From positions 1-42,544 of IMG/VR virus record IMGVR_UViG_3300009703_000037: a stretch of DNA of 42,544 nt; one strand, 5' to 3'. A program made the translations under genes and the position numbers. Below are positions 1-7,823 of this stretch, piece after piece (positions within the stretch are counted from its first letter, which is position 1; every line of letters starts with the position of its first letter). The notes under the pieces were generated by a model, which saw nothing but the letters and a program-made list of their open reading frames with translations, made no database searches and was not told the DNA's origin. The DNA comes from a virus.

Positions 1-1670
1 CCTGAGAAACCAAAGCTTGCTTCTCCTCCTGACTTTCTAACGCCCATCCCAGCTTTTCCAATTCTTGGAGCCATTACCGCTGCTGTTGAACCAATTTGAC
101 TTCTTAAAATCGCTTGCTGCCTTAAAGTATTTAACACTTGCTGTTCAGCCGCCAATACGCCCTTTGATCCAGTTTGTATTTTTTGTAAAAGTTGCGGCTG
201 ACTTTGCAGAATCGAAGAGATTAACTGTTCAGTTTTTTGCCTCTGCTCTAGAGCTTTATTATTAACTAAAAGGTCTTTTCCAGACTTTGCGGCAAAGCTA
301 GCTAATTGGGTTCCGAGTTTTCCTATTGTAGCCAACAATAAAAGTAAAGCTGGACCTTCTAAAAACCTCCCCAATCCTCGTAGCAAACCTTTTCCAATTT
401 TTTCTCCAGTTTCTGCCGCTTCTTTTTGATCAAAGCCAAGAATATCTCCTAAATCCCCTAATGCCTGACCAGAAACTATTTTATTAAAAGAAGTTAAAAC
501 TTTTCTAGCAACTGGCTCAAAAGTTAACTTTCCTATTCCTGCTGCTAGTTTTGTTAAATTTTGAAGACTTTCATTTGATAACGCGGCTAAAGTTTGATTT
601 AACTCTTCATTTCTAGTTATAGCTTCGTTTGAAGCAGTGACAGAATCTTTCAATGCTGCGCTATAAACTGACTGCCCCCTAGCCAAGTCTTTTAACAAAG
701 ACTTTAAAATGTTCATTTGGAACACACCACCAACCAATTCAGCAGTTTGAGCTTTTTGAGCCTCACTTAAAGTTTGAAACCTTCCAGCGAAATCTTTTAA
801 AACGGCCATTGCTGGACGCATTGTTCCATTTAAATTTTTAACTTGAACCCCAAGACCTTTAAGTTGGTCGATAACTTCAGTTCTTTTGATTCTCGTAAAA
901 ATTGTTTTTAATGAGTTACCAATAACTGGACCACCACGGGCAGTTGTTTGTTGTACCGAAGTAACCGCAGCCAACAATTGATCCATGCTCAATCCAGCAT
1001 CTTCAGCAGTAGCACCCACACGCTTGATAGCTTCCGCCAAGTCACGAGAACTTACAGCAAACGCCGCATCAACCTTTGCCATCTTGTTAACAATTTGAGT
1101 GCTAGTAAGAGTGACGTTGTTGAACGAGTTCATAGCAGCGGTCAAAGACTCCACTGCATTTTTTGCGTCCAAGCCAGAAAGACGCATCAAGATCATAGCG
1201 TCTCTCGTTCTTTGTAAAGTTTTCTCTACGCCTAAACCTTGACGAGAGAATTCTGTTGCTGCGTCTGCTACCTCATTAAACGCTCTTCCTGTTTTTGAAG
1301 CTATGTTGAAAAGCTCACTTCCAAATTTTGAGAGATTAGAATTGCTTCTTCCCAGAATTACATTTATGTCAGCTAAACGTTTTTCTACGTTGATTGTAGC
1401 TTTAGCCAACTCGCGGAAAGCTGAAGTGACTGCGAAAATAGCACCAGCAGAAGCACCGAACGCCAAAACACGAGCGTTAGAAGCTTTAAGTGATTTATTA
1501 AACTCGGAAACCTCACCCGTGATTCTCCCTAACGGTTGAGTGAAAGCCCTTTCATTGATCTTAAGATTAAGCTGTGCTCCTTCAGCTTTCTTAATAAATC
1601 TTTGTAGTCTCCTTTCGGCTGGCCTTGTGTTTAAGGTAGCCGATCCCTGAATTGTAAAAGCGTTAGCCAT
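1..1670 (-). CDS. Tail tape measure protein, TP901 family (3' part lies beyond the window)
   Basis: This is the N-terminal ~556 residues of the protein that sets tail length and fills the tail tube before DNA ejection; there is no stop before the window edge. My translation from the ATG at 1670 begins MANAFTIQGSATLNT and contains the TP901 core signature: AFGASAGAIFAVTSAF near residue 80, LADINVILGR near 107, then a block with ATAEDAGLSMDQLLAAV and GPVIGNSLKTIFTRIKR around residues 220-260. A hydrophobic segment (LEGPALLLLLATIGKL) lies near residue 435, as in many tape measures. A GTGTA promoter motif sits 24-30 nt upstream, so the gene can be transcribed separately from the gene before it. 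The full length, and hence the tail length, cannot be judged here. Confidence 0.93.
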   Translation of the reverse strand, partial: MANAFTIQGSATLNTRPAERRLQRFIKKAEGAQLNLKINERAFTQPLGRITGEVSEFNKSLKASNARVLAFGASAGAIFAVTSAFRELAKATINVEKRLADINVILGRSNSNLSKFGSELFNIASKTGRAFNEVADAATEFSRQGLGVEKTLQRTRDAMILMRLSGLDAKNAVESLTAAMNSFNNVTLTSTQIVNKMAKVDAAFAVSSRDLAEAIKRVGATAEDAGLSMDQLLAAVTSVQQTTARGGPVIGNSLKTIFTRIKRTEVIDQLKGLGVQVKNLNGTMRPAMAVLKDFAGRFQTLSEAQKAQTAELVGGVFQMNILKSLLKDLARGQSVYSAALKDSVTASNEAITRNEELNQTLAALSNESLQNLTKLAAGIGKLTFEPVARKVLTSFNKIVSGQALGDLGDILGFDQKEAAETGEKIGKGLLRGLGRFLEGPALLLLLATIGKLGTQLASFAAKSGKDLLVNNKALEQRQKTEQLISSILQSQPQLLQKIQTGSKGVLAAEQQVLNTLRQQAILRSQIGSTAAVMAPRIGKAGMGVRKSGGEASFGFS

Positions 1671-1686
1671 TAATCCTTTTTCCTGC

Positions 1687-1700
1687 TATATAATACACTT
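1687..1700 (-). promoter_or_regulatory. Putative phage late promoter motif before the tape measure gene
   Basis: The minus strand reads AAGTGTATTATATA, ending 17 nt before the ATG. It matches the motif recurring upstream of many genes here. Promoter function is inferred from position and recurrence. Confidence 0.6.
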
Positions 1701-1733
1701 ATTTAAGCAAAAATGGCTTTAAAGGTTATTAAA

Positions 1734-2765
1734 TCATTTAACTCCTTGTAATTTCATAAGGTCTTCCATACTTAGCTCTCCGCCCTTCTTTTTAGCCTCA
1801 GAAGCCAAGCTAACAGATTTTCCACCTTGCTCAGTATCATTGAGACCAAGCCTTTCCATATCCTCTTTTGAAGCACCCACCAGAGACGTAGCAGTGTTAT
1901 CTTTTTGCGCGTTCTTGCCTCTTTCCATAGCTTTTTCAGCCTCTTTGTTTGACTCAAACCAAGCTACAAAATCATCAGGGTCTTTAAGCACTTCTTCTGG
2001 AGGACTTCCTTTACTTTCTTGCAATAAATGTTTGAAGTATCTAGCGTGACCAAAAAGCTCGTTTTGATGATATGTTAGCTCAAGAACTGGCTTTCCATAA
2101 AAGTTCATAACATTGTCTTCACACAAATAAAAAATATTTAGAAAAAAGCCAGACAACGCTAATTTTCTCACACAATAGTCATTAAAATACTGAGTCTCTT
2201 CTGAGTATAAATTTACGATCCTTATTATTTCGTCATCTGAGAGTTCTTGAAATTCTTTTTCTGAGAAAAATAGCTCTTCAAATTTTTCATCTTTATATAA
2301 AATTTTAAATATATAATCTTCGTTAAGTTTTTTTCCAACATATTTTTCTACAGTAAACCCTACTTGTTCTTCTCTTCTAGAAGCCTCTTTTATAATTTTG
2401 TCTTCTGTTTTTTCTATATCTAAATTTATTTGCTCTATCTGTTTTTTAATAAAAAGTTTAGATTTAGCTTTTCTCAAGCCATCTAAATATTTTCTTTGGT
2501 CGTGTAACTCAGACTCATCTTTACTCGTCCAAAGCCCTTCTTTTTCCAAGTACTTTAGCTGCTCTTTTTCTGTTGGAAGTTTGTTTTCTTTGGCTTTTTT
2601 TTCATATACTTCTGACTCATTTTCAATAACCGCTGACTCATGAAGCTTTAAGTGCTTAAAGAATATACAGCCATACTTTTCATCAACCACGTTTCCGTAG
2701 CCTTTAACAATATTTGAAAATAGCCCTTTTAAGGCTTTATCAGATATTTTCGGTTTCTTCTCCAT
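1734..2765 (-). CDS. Uncharacterised protein in the tail-assembly-chaperone position
   Basis: A 343-aa, highly charged, mostly helical protein encoded immediately before the tape measure. I do not recognise its family. Residues 35-135 are rich in Lys/Glu and likely coiled-coil; the middle (about 140-250) is more globular with aromatic residues; the tail (275-343) is a low-complexity linker ending in SMEDLMKLQGVK. In many long-tailed phages the one or two genes before the tape measure encode chaperones that coat it during assembly, so that role is inferred from position only. The start is unusual: an intrinsic terminator hairpin ends only a few bases before the ATG, no Shine-Dalgarno separates them, and its T-run is part of the leader. 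Confidence 0.75.
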   Translation of the reverse strand: MEKKPKISDKALKGLFSNIVKGYGNVVDEKYGCIFFKHLKLHESAVIENESEVYEKKAKENKLPTEKEQLKYLEKEGLWTSKDESELHDQRKYLDGLRKAKSKLFIKKQIEQINLDIEKTEDKIIKEASRREEQVGFTVEKYVGKKLNEDYIFKILYKDEKFEELFFSEKEFQELSDDEIIRIVNLYSEETQYFNDYCVRKLALSGFFLNIFYLCEDNVMNFYGKPVLELTYHQNELFGHARYFKHLLQESKGSPPEEVLKDPDDFVAWFESNKEAEKAMERGKNAQKDNTATSLVGASKEDMERLGLNDTEQGGKSVSLASEAKKKGGELSMEDLMKLQGVK

Positions 2766-2768
2766 AAC

Positions 2769-2795
2769 AAAAAAGCCCCCGTTTAAAGGGGGCTT
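2769..2795 (-). terminator. Intrinsic terminator between the two chaperone-position genes
   Basis: On the minus strand an 8-bp stem AAGCCCCC/GGGGGCTT with a 7-nt loop is followed by a T-run. It lies after the 298-aa gene and directly abuts the start codon of the 343-aa gene, so expression of the latter and of the tape measure would depend on read-through or on the promoter before the tape measure. Confidence 0.8.
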
Positions 2796-2810
2796 GGAAA
2801 AGCTTTTAGG

Positions 2811-3707
2811 CTAATCTTCAGCCTTTTCTTCGGACTCTTCCTTTGGCTTCTTTTTTGTTGCCTTGGTTGGTTTTTTGGATTCTTCCTCAGTGACCTCTTT
2901 ATCTTCAGTCTTTATTTCTTCTTCAACCTCTTTATGGACCTCTTCTATCATTTCTTCAATATCTTCTTCTTCTTCCTGTTCGGATGCTTTTAACAACTCC
3001 TCGAACTCTTCCTTTGTATTGACTTTGGATACGTACCAAAAACTTATATAGTACGAAAGCTTAGAGATGACGTTAATAACAAAGTCATCATCTTCTTCTT
3101 CCATAGCATCATAGTCAGATAACTTTTGGTCGTAATTTTCTCCATGAAAAAATGGCTTCTCCTCACCTTCTTCATCAGAGTACGATAGGGCCAAAACCCA
3201 CCATAGAATGGTTTTATTTCTAGCTCTGTTTTCGGCTGTTTGGTCGTATAAGCTAGACTGAGCCATTTCAAACTCTTGCAACTGAACTCTCGCCTCATTT
3301 AAGAAGGTCAAGGCTTCCCCGTACCTAAGCTGCTCTTCTTCACTTCTTTCTTCTTTGCTTTTTAGTGACAATTTTTGAAACTCAGTCTGTCTCTCCATTA
3401 TGTCTGAGTATAATACAGTCAAAGACTCTTTTTCGTTTTCACTGAGGATGCCCCCATCGTTGTTAAATCTTTTTAGAAGCAAAGCTCTAGTTAGAAGCCC
3501 AGCCTTGATTCCCTCTGACAGTGATACGGCGTAAAAAAGCTCTGCATCATCGAACATCGCTCTCGTAGGTTTCCTAAGAAAATACTTTTTCTCTACTTCC
3601 TTTTCTACGTCAGAGGTTATAGTAACCTCTTTTCCGTCTTTTTGTTCTACAGTAGACTCTTTTACAGTCTCTTTTTTCGGGACAGTGAATTCAAACAGTC
3701 TTTTCAT
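2811..3707 (-). CDS. Acidic uncharacterised protein, possible tail assembly chaperone
   Basis: A 298-aa protein of unrecognised family. The N-terminal ~45 residues are Lys/Glu/Val rich; a helical core covers about 50-230 with a conserved-looking NKTILWWVLALSYSDEE segment near 165; the C-terminal ~70 residues are extreme low complexity, an acidic run followed by a Lys-rich run (KKPTKATKKKPKEE). Together with the next gene it occupies the slot of the paired tail assembly chaperones before the tape measure. I looked for a slippery site linking the two reading frames and saw none, so a lambda G/GT-type frameshift is not supported. The gene lies 12 nt after the small gene before it. Confidence 0.7.
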   Translation of the reverse strand: MKRLFEFTVPKKETVKESTVEQKDGKEVTITSDVEKEVEKKYFLRKPTRAMFDDAELFYAVSLSEGIKAGLLTRALLLKRFNNDGGILSENEKESLTVLYSDIMERQTEFQKLSLKSKEERSEEEQLRYGEALTFLNEARVQLQEFEMAQSSLYDQTAENRARNKTILWWVLALSYSDEEGEEKPFFHGENYDQKLSDYDAMEEEDDDFVINVISKLSYYISFWYVSKVNTKEEFEELLKASEQEEEEDIEEMIEEVHKEVEEEIKTEDKEVTEEESKKPTKATKKKPKEESEEKAED

Positions 3708-3719
3708 ATACCTTTTGCC

Positions 3720-3950
3720 TTAAAAACTAATATTAACAGATTCTAAATTTTCTTCAAGCTCACGAATTGTATCGTTGCCGTGATCTAGAATCCTTTTCCT
3801 TATCCTTTGAAACTTTTTATCAGATATTTCGCCCTCTTCGTGAGCATCTTCTAAAGAGCATAAGATCATTTTGCATAAATTAATTATTTTTCTTTTATTT
3901 TGAAAAACAATAAACTCTTTAGCACTACCAAATTTACCTTGTTGGCCCAT
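3720..3950 (-). CDS. Small helical protein of unknown function
   Basis: A 76-aa, charged, probably all-helical protein (start MGQQGKFGSAKEF, end ENLESVNISF). No recognised family. An AAGGAAA sequence precedes the ATG. It is the first gene after the tail-tube terminator and is followed closely by the two chaperone-position genes, so a tail-assembly role is possible but rests on position only. A copy of the AAGGTAGTTTTAAC motif lies 15-28 nt upstream of its start. Confidence 0.7.
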   Translation of the reverse strand: MGQQGKFGSAKEFIVFQNKRKIINLCKMILCSLEDAHEEGEISDKKFQRIRKRILDHGNDTIRELEENLESVNISF

Positions 3951-3964
3951 TTTCCTTATTCCTA

Positions 3965-3978
3965 GTTAAAACTACCTT
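3965..3978 (-). promoter_or_regulatory. Variant promoter motif AAGGTAGTTTTAAC
   Basis: This 14-mer is identical to one at 17800-17813; both lie in intergenic space just upstream of an ATG. It resembles the GTGTA motif (compare AGTGTAATTTTAAC at 30260-30275) and may be a variant or a second promoter class. Confidence 0.45.
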
Positions 3979-4001
3979 TTAGCCTTATCAAGTCAATAAA
4001 A

Positions 4002-4027
4002 AATGCCCCCTCTTTCAAGGGGGCATT
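4002..4027 (-). terminator. Intrinsic terminator after the main tail tube gene
   Basis: The minus strand forms a 10-bp stem AATGCCCCCT/AGGGGGCATT with a 6-nt loop, followed by TTTT and A/T-rich sequence. It ends the transcript of the tail tube gene. Confidence 0.88.
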
Positions 4028-4055
4028 ATTGTTGGAACTATATTATAATCTTAGA

Positions 4056-5255
4056 TTAGGCGTGAGCAACCGATCCACTCATCATGAACCCAGCGTCACT
4101 ACTAGCAGTAGAGCCGATCTGAGCACTGAAGTTGAGTGTAACGGACTTGTTATCACCAATCGCAGACGAGAACTCTTGGCTATCGAGCTTGGCTCCCTTA
4201 AGGGCGTAAGCGCAGTGTCTGGCTCCACCTTTCTTAAGGTTAACATACAAGTCGTAGTCTGAGTCGTTATCGAATACGTTCGACAAGTCACCAGTTACGA
4301 GATCACCGAGGCTAGCATCGATAGACATCGTTACGGTAACTGGGAAGTCGACCTCACGAGAGAAGGCGAACTTACTTCCAAGTCTTTCGAGAGGAGTACG
4401 AGCCAAATCAAAGTTAAGCGAGTAACTCTGAATCTTAGCATCACTGATTGATACACCACCCATTCCTTGAGCTCCACCAATAGCTGGAATATCAAGGGTA
4501 ATGTCTCCGGGACGAATAACTGTCTGTCCTTTGCTGTCTACTTCGCCACCGGGGTTAGTAACAGCTTTCGGAAGATCGAACTTGAGTTCGTCACCAACAG
4601 AGCGGCTATCTGCGGCGTGAGCGGCAGTTAAAGTTGTGATTTTAAGAATCGCACCAGTTTCTGGATCAACAGAAGGAAGACGCTTGTGATAAGCTCCCTC
4701 AAAGAAAGCCATGTTAAGAGCTTCGACTGTTACGTTCGCAGTAGCGAAGTCACCAACGGAGCCTTCACTGCTGTAAGATGACATAAATCCGTTACCAATT
4801 GCGATAACATCGTTATTAGCATCAGTAACGTCGTTGTAATTAGAAGCGTCGTTACCCTCTTTAACCGTTCTGATGTAGTAATTTCTTTCATCAGTGGTCT
4901 GAGTTAACATCGAAGCGATAGCCGAGCTCAAGTTAGTACGGTCAGTACCGTCAGCATTAACGGAGTAACCCAGCTTGTCTTCGTTATGAAAATCGCAAAG
5001 ATAATACGAGAAATCCAAAGAAACAGTTGGCTGCTCCAGAATAACTCTATCAATAGCGGCCAAGTTGCCAAATTGGTTAACGTCTTGACGGGCCACTTCG
5101 AAGCTGTAGTTAGCACTTTGTACTCTCTGCAACTGTTGAGGCCTGTTGTCTCCCGGTACGGTATTAATTCCGGTCTCGTCAATGTAGCCATCGGCTGGCT
5201 TGTCGCGACCTGCGTACAGGGCCTCTGATTGGTAAATAATTCTATTTCTAGCCAT
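4056..5255 (-). CDS. Main tail tube protein
   Basis: A 399-aa protein that I assign as the tube-forming subunit of the long tail. Starting from MARNRIIYQSEALYAG it shares a collinear set of motifs with the 416-aa protein at 30272-31522: RVQSANYSFEVARQDVNQFG early, YYLCDFHNEDKLGY in the middle and IGDNKSVTLNFSAQIG near the end. It lies between the neck genes and the tape measure, where the major tube gene normally sits. Its codons are clearly richer in GC and in C-ending triplets (AAC, TTC, GAG, CGT) than its neighbours, as in the capsid gene, which fits a very abundant virion protein. AAGGAAC provides a good ribosome binding site, and a terminator follows directly. Function is inferred from context and paralogy, not from a family motif I can name with certainty. 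Confidence 0.78.
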   Translation of the reverse strand: MARNRIIYQSEALYAGRDKPADGYIDETGINTVPGDNRPQQLQRVQSANYSFEVARQDVNQFGNLAAIDRVILEQPTVSLDFSYYLCDFHNEDKLGYSVNADGTDRTNLSSAIASMLTQTTDERNYYIRTVKEGNDASNYNDVTDANNDVIAIGNGFMSSYSSEGSVGDFATANVTVEALNMAFFEGAYHKRLPSVDPETGAILKITTLTAAHAADSRSVGDELKFDLPKAVTNPGGEVDSKGQTVIRPGDITLDIPAIGGAQGMGGVSISDAKIQSYSLNFDLARTPLERLGSKFAFSREVDFPVTVTMSIDASLGDLVTGDLSNVFDNDSDYDLYVNLKKGGARHCAYALKGAKLDSQEFSSAIGDNKSVTLNFSAQIGSTASSDAGFMMSGSVAHA

Positions 5256-5290
5256 AATTAAAGTTCCTTATAAAAATTGCTTTCTATTAA

Positions 5291-5305
5291 AAATATATAC
5301 AGTCC
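5291..5305 (-). promoter_or_regulatory. Putative promoter before the tail tube gene
   Basis: The minus strand reads GGACTGTATATATTT, a CTGTATATA variant of the recurring motif (the same variant is at 38745-38758), about 40 nt upstream of the ATG in a 97-nt gap. Confidence 0.5.
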
Positions 5306-5352
5306 TTTTATTTTTTTGTGAAATAATAATAGTATTTTTTGAGATTATTAAT

Positions 5353-6216
5353 CTATTGCCTTGGATGTCTTGGAGCATTTAGCTCAAAATCTATAATAGC
5401 ACTATGTACTTCTGGGTTGGCATTTGTCAGTCCGTCCATATAACCCACATCGTACTTAGTTACATTAACTTCATCTATATACACCTCTTCTGCTATCGTA
5501 GAAGTTAAATTGTTATAATTATATAAAGCACCGTTTTTGAGCCCTCCCAAGGCGTTAAATGGATAATCTGACTCTTCTATTAACTTGATGTTTTCCCTGA
5601 CTGTATCTTTAAATATCGAACATACAGCGTCTAGCGAGAAGTTTGAGTCAGCCAAAACAATAGCCCTTATTTCATTTCTGGTCATCTCTTCCCCGCCAAA
5701 TGAAAACTCCGTGTTTGATCCTCCATTATTTTTAATAAAAACTGCTGGATACGTGGACACATTTGGAGCTAGACCAGTAACGGTTTGAGAGGTTTTATTT
5801 CTTAAACTTATCTTACTCTCGAATAATATGTCCTGTTCTATCTTATTTGTTAAATAGACATTAAATTCTTTTACTGCATAATCACCACTTATTTGATCTG
5901 CAATTACATCGTGATCAAAATAAGCATGCCCCTCGTTGAAATTTATATCCTGAAGACCTCCCACTCCAACCGCTCTAAAATTAGAGGCGGCAGTACCTGA
6001 CACATACAAACCAGTAACTATGTTAGCATTGCTGATAGAAGAGTCTGAAACGAACTGTTTATAGGGAGCACCGAAAGTCTCATAATTATAGTAAGATGTA
6101 GCTACATCAAAAAATTTTGATCCAAAATTAGTAAATGCTTCGCCCTTATCTAAAAGGGTGTGGTCAAACCACAGCAAAAAGCTGGAAACCACTTTATTTT
6201 CATATTGAGCCTTCAT
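5353..6216 (-). CDS. Neck / tail-completion type structural protein
   Basis: A 287-aa protein starting MKAQYENKVVSSFLLWFDH, with FGAPYKQFVSDSSISNANI near residue 50 and a β-rich body. It resembles an uncharacterised virion protein type that I associate with the connector region of environmental phages; I cannot give a precise family. It overlaps the preceding gene by 4 nt, indicating translational coupling within the four-gene neck operon, and it is the last gene before the main tail tube. A role in head-tail joining or tail termination is inferred from this order. Confidence 0.7.
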   Translation of the reverse strand: MKAQYENKVVSSFLLWFDHTLLDKGEAFTNFGSKFFDVATSYYNYETFGAPYKQFVSDSSISNANIVTGLYVSGTAASNFRAVGVGGLQDINFNEGHAYFDHDVIADQISGDYAVKEFNVYLTNKIEQDILFESKISLRNKTSQTVTGLAPNVSTYPAVFIKNNGGSNTEFSFGGEEMTRNEIRAIVLADSNFSLDAVCSIFKDTVRENIKLIEESDYPFNALGGLKNGALYNYNNLTSTIAEEVYIDEVNVTKYDVGYMDGLTNANPEVHSAIIDFELNAPRHPRQ

Positions 6217-6863
6217 GCGAACGTAATTCTACCAAAAACTTTTTTAATTATACCCGTAAAATAACTCTTCTTTTTAAATCTGCCAGACTGAAACCTCTTA
6301 TCAAGCTGTATCGCATTTCCTGACTGGCTTTGATCAAATCCTCTTTTCGCGTAAAAATAATATCCTAAACCAGTTATATTCTTTTCAATTTTATCTATCC
6401 AAGAACCGGGCTGCCTTGGTAAATCTGCTTCAGGCAACCTTTTTAAATCTTCAACTGTTGGATAAGACATCTGCCATTGTATATCCCAAGTTACGTTGCT
6501 GCCTACAGATCGTTTTCCTAACGCTTTAAAAGACGTTCTTCTTAATCTGCATGCACCCTCAATTTCTTGTTTTATGGTGTCGACAGGATCACTGTCAAAA
6601 CCTATAAAAGAATAAAGATTACCTCTTGAGCTACCTAAACATCCAGCAGAGTTGCCGTCCTCTGACCTTGGGCCAGCCTTTATGTCTTTTGTTATTGGGT
6701 GATTTATAAATTCGGCTATGTACTCTTTAGTTTTTTCTTTAGTAATACTTAAAGCTTGATTCTCGGTTAAGGCTTTTAACCGCTTGTTATTAGACATTCC
6801 TCTACCGGCCAGTACCTGCCTAGTAAATTGAACCTTGTTTATTCCGCTTCCTCTTAAGGCCAT
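6213..6863 (-). CDS. Neck / connector protein of unknown family
   Basis: A 216-aa basic protein (MALRGSGINKVQFTRQ at the start). Residues 45-75 carry a polar helix (TKEKTKEYIAEFINHPITKD); the C-terminus is Lys/Arg/Phe rich (FKKKSYFTGIIKKVFG). No recognised motif. It overlaps both neighbours (1 nt upstream, 4 nt downstream), so it is translated as part of one neck operon with the genes on either side. A head-tail connector function is inferred from position. Confidence 0.7.
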   Translation of the reverse strand: MALRGSGINKVQFTRQVLAGRGMSNNKRLKALTENQALSITKEKTKEYIAEFINHPITKDIKAGPRSEDGNSAGCLGSSRGNLYSFIGFDSDPVDTIKQEIEGACRLRRTSFKALGKRSVGSNVTWDIQWQMSYPTVEDLKRLPEADLPRQPGSWIDKIEKNITGLGYYFYAKRGFDQSQSGNAIQLDKRFQSGRFKKKSYFTGIIKKVFGRITFA

Positions 6864-7303
6864 TAGTTTTCTACCTCCAGAAAAAATACGTAATATTTGG
6901 TTCCAAAATAATTTTTTAAACTGTCATCAGTTACTAACTTAAAAGACTTTCCATCTATGTCGACTTTTTCAGTCTTTCCATTAACCATATAATCTCTAGC
7001 TTCTTGCTCTACTTTTATCCTAACTCTACCTTTGGAAAATTCTATTCCAGTATCGACATCAGAGTCAGACTTTTGATCGTCTTTGTAAGATATCATCGCG
7101 AAAAAGCTTTTTGAAACGGGAATATAGCTCACATTTTGTGCGTTCGAGCTTTCGCCGTATCCGTGATACCCATCTACGTTAACGTTACTGACTACTTTTT
7201 GAGGCTCTTTATGAACAATGATCTCTCTTTTGAAAGTGTCAAAAATATCGCCCATAACTGTGGCGAAAAAAGCTTTGTCAGTTGTTGAGAGTAAGTCTGC
7301 CAT
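6863..7303 (-). CDS. Neck / head-tail joining protein, unknown family
   Basis: A 146-aa protein starting MADLLSTTDKAFFATVMGD. The N-terminal ~30 residues are helical and the rest is mostly β (KGRVRIKVEQEARDYM, KYYVFFLEVEN), the general shape of small head-tail joining or tail-terminator proteins. It lies 1 nt after the preceding gene and overlaps the next by 1 nt. Assignment is by size, order and fold impression only. Confidence 0.65.
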   Translation of the reverse strand: MADLLSTTDKAFFATVMGDIFDTFKREIIVHKEPQKVVSNVNVDGYHGYGESSNAQNVSYIPVSKSFFAMISYKDDQKSDSDVDTGIEFSKGRVRIKVEQEARDYMVNGKTEKVDIDGKSFKLVTDDSLKNYFGTKYYVFFLEVEN

Positions 7304-7304
7304 A

Positions 7305-7796
7305 TCAGCTTAAAAGGTCGTAGTCGCTTCTGTCTGTGGGTACAGCACTCGTCTGCGCTATAGTGTCATCTCCTGCAACTTGAACTGGAGAAGATTTTCC
7401 AGACTTATAATCATGAACAAGCTTGTCTAGCTCTCTGACTTCTCCATTTTTCGCGGACTGATAATATTTACCCTGCTCAGTTTTACTAACTTTTCTTACA
7501 GAAGTTCCGTCTGTAGAAATTTCAACAATAGAGTCAGTGGAAGCCGCACCTAATGTAGTTCTTATCTGAACGTCATAGTAGTGAACAAGGTACATTTTTT
7601 TAAAAATATACTTTTCATCTTCACTTAACTCCGGAGTTATTTCATCAGTTGTATCGTCAATGGCGTATGCAGCATGAATCTTAGAGTTAAGACCTCCAAT
7701 ATTAGTTTTCAACCAAAAAGATATAGCTGGAATAGACAAGGTTGTAGGCTCCCCCAACTCTCTAAATAGTTCGTCTGATATATCTACAACTTTCAT
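7305..7796 (-). CDS. Head completion / connector protein
   Basis: A 163-aa protein with an N-terminal helical domain (MKVVDISDELFRELGEP, then SFWLKTNIGGLNSKI) and a conserved-looking FKKMYLVHYYDVQIRTTLGA segment at about 88-107. The layout, a short helical bundle followed by a flexible acidic tail, is typical of adaptor proteins that dock under the portal. It opens the four-gene neck operon that leads to the tail tube. The GTGTA motif lies so close to the ATG that the message could be nearly leaderless if that site is used. Confidence 0.68.
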   Translation of the reverse strand: MKVVDISDELFRELGEPTTLSIPAISFWLKTNIGGLNSKIHAAYAIDDTTDEITPELSEDEKYIFKKMYLVHYYDVQIRTTLGAASTDSIVEISTDGTSVRKVSKTEQGKYYQSAKNGEVRELDKLVHDYKSGKSSPVQVAGDDTIAQTSAVPTDRSDYDLLS

Positions 7797-7800
7797 TTTT

Positions 7801-7815
7801 AATATTTACACCTAA
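7801..7815 (-). promoter_or_regulatory. Putative late promoter before the neck operon
   Basis: The minus strand reads TTAGGTGTAAATATT, ending 4 nt before the ATG of the 163-aa gene, in the 27-nt gap after the giant gene. Confidence 0.5.
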
Positions 7816-7823
7816 TTCTGTAA

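Noticed and set aside
2700-2830. Programmed frameshift joining the two chaperone-position genes
   Set aside because: A stop codon, a terminator hairpin and a separate ATG lie between them, and no slippery heptamer was seen at the end of the first gene.
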